DNA of 64,000 nt from Chondrilla cf. caribensis (taxonomy: Eukaryota > Porifera > Demospongiae > Chondrillida > Chondrillidae). The notes under the pieces are model-generated. The model made no database searches. It saw only the letters and a program-made list of their open reading frames with translations, and was not told where the DNA came from. The position numbers and the translations under genes are program-made. Positions 61,601 through 64,000 of the stretch are shown in pieces (the first letter of the stretch is position 1; the number at the start of each line of letters is the position of its first letter). The stretch covers positions 3,164,795-3,228,794 of the forward strand of contig OZ026555.1 in the NCBI GenBank assembly GCA_964020155.1. Direction: 5' to 3'.

Positions 61601-63646
61601 TAATTGCCTACCAACTCATTGTTCTACTAACAATCAAGATAAAATGTCTGCATACCTGCTACAGCCCTATGTACTCAAGGTACTTTAGATTTTACTCAAA
61701 ATCCTTTCTACATCAACGATTAATGCCTACAATACATCAACCTTCTAGCTTAGCAGTATATTCTCATTACCTACAATGCTGAACATATGTACATGGTTCT
61801 TACATACCTTACTACACTGAATAGCACTCTGTTTCACTTGTTCTGTCAACTGCACAGGTCCAAGTTTAGACAGCAGAACAGAGACTACCTGTGGAAGTAC
61901 AGAGTTCAAGATGTTGCTCAGGTTGTAATGGTTCTTGTTGCTACACTACCACCACATGCACACAGTTCATGCCAACTTGAATCATCATATCTAATATTCT
62001 ATGCACAATAAATGGGTGCAAAATGTGTACACAGTACGAACCTTGGCTGTGTTGGAGTGTAGGTGCTTCTGGACACCTTTACAGGTCTCAAACAGCAGTA
62101 GACCAACGCCTTCAGTTAACTGGCAGGAATTTATGAACTTGTATGCACATAAATGACTAACAACAATGATACTGACTAACAAACCTCATTGTTTTCATCA
62201 ACAACTTCAAATATCACATCAGCTAGAGCAGACACATTGTGTACCTACGTATGTATGTACATAATATTATTATGCATGTGTAAACATGAGTACTTTTGTG
62301 GATAGAAATTAGATGTTGACCAGATAAAACAGTAAACTGTTTACCAATATACAAAACAATATCTACTGTACACACACACATGCATTACGGAGACATGTGA
62401 TCATGATTAGTAGTCCATCTCCTCTCCTCAGGTGTTACAGGTATTGACTCACCTTCCTCACTAGATACGCAAAGCTCTCAGCTGCGAACTGTCTGATATG
62501 TTTTGGCTGGGAAGACTCCAAGAGCTCTGTATACAAGCTACGGACATGAGATACAAGGTTCCATGCAAGTACAGGACTTTTGTGGATCACCATTCTAAAG
62601 GCCTCCGCATGTGCACGTGTATACATATGTACACTACTTGTACAGTGACACCTCTCTAAACAGAACTCCCTGTAATCCAGACTTCCCTTCACACTGAACA
62701 TTTTCTTTTGGTCTTAATTTTTGTTGTACATTATCCCATTCTATTACGTAGAACCTAAGTACGTAATCTGGAAGCCCCTGCTTCAAAACACTGAACAGAT
62801 GTTAGTGGCAAAATTGACCTCAGTTCATCGTATTCATTGTGTAAAATCTCCTCAATAAGAATACCACTTCAAACCAAACATGTTAACCGGTACCAGGGTG
62901 TTCTCCGAAAAGAACTTTCACTGTAGTTTTCTATAAGCATCAAGTAGAGATTACCTAGTCCACACACATTCATGCATGAACTGTAACTATGTACACAGAC
63001 AGAGAGATACATACCTGAATACATTGTGAATGTCTTGTACAAGCGTTCTCCATAAAAACTTCATGAGATATGCCAAACACTGGAATACTTGCTGGAATAA
63101 GACAGTTGTCATTTGTAATAGTACAGACATGCATGCAATTGAGACCATATCAGTGTAAATAAAGTCACTTTACTTGTATGTTTACCTCGATGAGTGTGGC
63201 ATTTTTACATTTGAGAAGTGGAGTTAGAATAGCAAAAAGTTCACTGAAGTGAGGATAAAAATCTCCCTGTATATCTCTGGCTAACTGAACGAGGAGGCTG
63301 AAAGAATAACATCAGAAAAATGAAGTGAAATTACATACTTCAAAGTACTGAGGTGGATATTGTAAAATACATAATATTACAGTGGAACCTCTCTATTAAG
63401 GACACTTTGGGACCTTGATTTTAGTCCTTATTACAGAGGTGTCCTCAATTCAGAGGTCACTTAATACACTACAGTACTACACTGGGACACAGAATGGTGT
63501 CCTTATTACAGAGGTTTCCGCAATTCAGAGGTTTGTAGTAGAGAGGTTCCACTGTATTACAATTATTAAACTAACTCTAGTAGAGGTTCTGCTGCTAGGC
63601 TGTTATTCTTTGCCAAATATGTTTTGAACAGTCCAATAATTTCCAC
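42651..63646 (-). CDS. UTP20: UTP20 (DRIM), small-subunit processome HEAT-repeat protein, 5' end outside window
   Basis: Fifty-four exons, 7848 nt, 2615 aa plus stop, phase-consistent throughout (exon coordinates in the three block entries that follow). Family hallmarks as I know them from animal UTP20: LAYLMKFLWRTLVQDI, KHIRQFAAESFAYLVRK, FVEEDIHDPQRQSTAFPLL, HPHIWVRLSACKLFGLLF, SYVPYIVKDMKETLTKGYQ, HVLAYSIHALLNGL and a strongly basic C-terminus (ITARRKIRKNIRKKIQRKAK). The protein is built almost wholly of HEAT-type helical repeats. Vertebrate UTP20 is about 2785 aa, so roughly 150-200 N-terminal residues lie beyond 64000. Known role: a component of the U3 snoRNP/SSU processome in the nucleolus, needed for 18S rRNA maturation. 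No premature stop or frameshift was found. Confidence 0.93.
43042..43172. repeat. 28-bp minisatellite in a UTP20 intron
   Basis: About five tandem copies of a 28-bp unit containing CCCAGGTACCCCACACTGAA. The GGTACC core recurs at 43071, 43099, 43127 and 43155. It lies between the exons at 43426-43552 and 42822-42967. Outer copies are diverged, inner copies nearly identical. Confidence 0.9.
46526..46790. repeat. CA microsatellite cluster in a UTP20 intron
   Basis: Three CA tracts separated by islands (ATGCACATGCACACGCACATG, shown here only as an example of the spacer, and GCAACACACACGCAGCCACA, which recurs as GCAACACACACGTAGCCACA). The recurring island shows that a roughly 100-bp unit was duplicated. 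Long frames here are repeat artefacts. Confidence 0.9.
49197..49394. mobile_element. 198-bp MITE, related to CAGTAGAACCTC family
   Basis: Termini CCGTAAGACCTCTATTAAAG and, at the other end, TTTATAAAGAGGTTCTACTG, flanked by TA on each side. The interior is unlike the 175-bp elements (AAGACACTATAGAAAGCACC), so it is a separate subfamily with related ends. It lies in a UTP20 intron. Confidence 0.75.
49820..49838. repeat. Poly-G tract
   Basis: A run of about 18 G in a UTP20 intron. Confidence 0.9.
49998..56061 (-). CDS. UTP20: UTP20 exon block B (middle 16 exons)
   Basis: Exons: 55976-56061, 55583-55909, 55381-55510, 54866-54940, 54729-54808, 54208-54486, 54032-54146, 53882-53961, 53658-53727, 53390-53596, 53241-53319, 52963-53033, 52603-52740, 51926-52197, 51628-51850 and 49998-50101. 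Diagnostic segments include LIPVLVRILYGRMLKHGQAK, ADFFENVRHIQ joined to VHRRTRAFLKLKALI, and LLKVVLAILNAFHFNLDN. The intron between 53727 and 53882 holds the tRNA-Leu gene. The intron between 50101 and 51628 holds a hAT-type MITE. Confidence 0.88.
50177..50895. mobile_element. 719-bp non-autonomous hAT-type element
   Basis: Perfect 15-bp terminal inverted repeats CAGTGTTTCCCCCAG and CTGGGGGAAACACTG, with an 8-bp target-site duplication GTGAGGGG at 50169-50176 and 50896-50903. The 8-bp duplication and the CAGTG...TTTCCC terminus are typical of the hAT superfamily. Subterminal GCAGGG/CCCTGC pairs extend the match. No transposase ORF is present. A short internal frame (ATGGCGACTTCGAGC, MATSS) could be a relic of an autonomous element's first exon. 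It lies in a UTP20 intron. Confidence 0.9.
52262..52422. mobile_element. 161-bp MITE with CAGTGA termini
   Basis: Begins CAGTGAGTTCTCATTAATCT and ends GATTAACGAGACTTCACTG, flanked by TA. The ends form an imperfect inverted repeat. The interior repeats TAATCCGCCA-type words. It lies in a UTP20 intron. Confidence 0.65.
53734..53754 (-). terminator. Pol III T-tract terminator of tRNA-Leu
   Basis: Two T runs of about nine and ten residues separated by one C, in the tRNA sense, starting two bases after the 3' end of the tRNA. Confidence 0.85.
53756..53839 (-). tRNA. tRNA-Leu (anticodon CAG)
   Basis: An 84-nt minus-strand gene that folds as a type II (long variable arm) tRNA. The acceptor stem GTCAGGA pairs with TTCTGAC with one G-T pair. 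It has the A box TGGCCGAGCGG, the anticodon loop GTTCAGGT with CAG, a variable arm around CTACTCTTGTAG, the B box GGTTCGAATCC and discriminator A. No intron; CCA is not encoded. A long T run directly downstream on the same strand (plus-strand A tract at 53734-53754) is the Pol III terminator. It is nested in a UTP20 intron in the same orientation. Confidence 0.97.
56666..63646 (-). CDS. UTP20: UTP20 exon block A (first 19 exons in window)
   Basis: Exons 5' to 3': 63576-63646, 63186-63297, 63015-63091, 62453-62594, 62185-62244, 62042-62119, 61808-61888, 61295-61381, 61066-61212, 60582-60713, 60053-60130, 59130-59443, 58861-59064, 58422-58554, 57878-58009, 57725-57805, 57447-57603, 56852-57362 and 56666-56756. 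The intron after 58422 uses a GC donor (CCACAG then GCAAGT). The large exon 56852-57362 carries an acidic, low-complexity insert (DTESMDTSAPEDVLNNESD) between HEAT repeats. Confidence 0.85.
62643..62923. mobile_element. 281-bp MITE-like element with CAGTGA termini
   Basis: Begins CAGTGACACCTCTCTAAACA and ends CCGAAAAGAACTTTCACTG, flanked by TA. The terminal 10 bp are similar to the other CAGTG elements but the inverted repeat decays quickly. It lies in a UTP20 intron. Confidence 0.5.
63380..63554. mobile_element. 175-bp MITE, CAGTGGAACCTCTCTA family, copy 3
   Basis: Termini CAGTGGAACCTCTCTATTAA and GTAGAGAGGTTCCACTG, flanked by TA. Same length as, and closely matching (inverted relative to), the element at 20581-20755, including the internal CACTGGGACACAGAATGGTG. 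It lies in a UTP20 intron. Confidence 0.88.
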
Positions 63647-64000
63647 CTGGGTTAGAAAATACAGAAAAAAAAAGTATTTACAAATATACAACAATTACAA
63701 TACACAAGACACACACACACACATATATTACAGTGGAAGCTCCACTATCACCTTGGAACTGGGCTGAACAGGTGAACACAGTGGAGCTTTAGGAACACAA
63801 AATTGTTCAGCACAATAATAATATTATTATATCCCTCATCACAAATCTCTGTCAATTCACTACACTTACTACTAGTACATGTACATACATGTACTTTACA
63901 TCAGTACTATTAAAGTTTTGAAGTACTTCATAGAATTTTGTGTTGAAGAGGTTCTACTGTAGCTAAATGTATTTGTCAGCATTGTAGTGTACGTACACCT
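63647..64000. other. UTP20 intron running off the window
   Basis: No exon recognised. It contains a short CA tract near 63708 and a further MITE-like element at 63731-63959 (begins CAGTGGAAGCTCCACTATCA, ends GAAGAGGTTCTACTG, flanked by TA). The earlier UTP20 exons must lie to the right. Confidence 0.55.

Overview
The window is nuclear DNA from an intron-dense, AT-rich animal genome. It carries metazoan gene families (srGAP, ING4/5, a receptor tyrosine kinase, UTP20), short GT-AG introns, a Pol III tRNA gene, abundant CA microsatellites, MITEs and non-LTR retroelements. A non-bilaterian animal, most likely a sponge, fits best: the kinase is a strongly diverged receptor tyrosine kinase and introns are full of TACGTA/GTAC palindromes. 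That placement is inference. No bacterial or viral gene organisation is present.

Layout. 1-1640 is a CA-rich higher-order satellite, followed by a telomere-motif hairpin (1655-1782). 2229-4710 (-) is a decayed retroelement of the same family as the intact one at 28318-32357. 5167-6463 (-) encodes a small polyproline + WH2-central-acidic protein, with a decayed tandem copy at 6955-7407. 8103-10785 (-) is a secreted CAP-domain gene. 11544-23922 (-) is a complete 17-exon srGAP gene (F-BAR, RhoGAP, SH3). It faces a complete 10-exon ING4/5 gene (24073-27609, +) across a 150-bp shared promoter. 28318-32357 (+) is a full-length, apparently young retroelement with a 1249-codon ORF, a 25-nt A tail and a perfect 14-bp target-site duplication. 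32700-33690 is a minisatellite with 340-bp higher-order structure. 34393-41562 (-) is a complete 17-exon receptor tyrosine kinase. 42651-63646 (-) holds the last 54 recognisable exons (about 2615 codons) of UTP20, a ribosome-biogenesis HEAT-repeat protein whose 5' end lies beyond the window; a tRNA-Leu(CAG) gene sits inside one of its introns.

The genes are independent, with no operon-like organisation. The exon models were built by hand from reading frames, splice sites and phase. All five complete models and the UTP20 fragment give uninterrupted, phase-consistent reading frames. The most novel material is the retroelement family (Cys-rich N-terminus, reverse transcriptase, zinc knuckle and a candidate PD-(D/E)XK nuclease in one ORF), the minimal VCA protein, and the dense set of MITEs.
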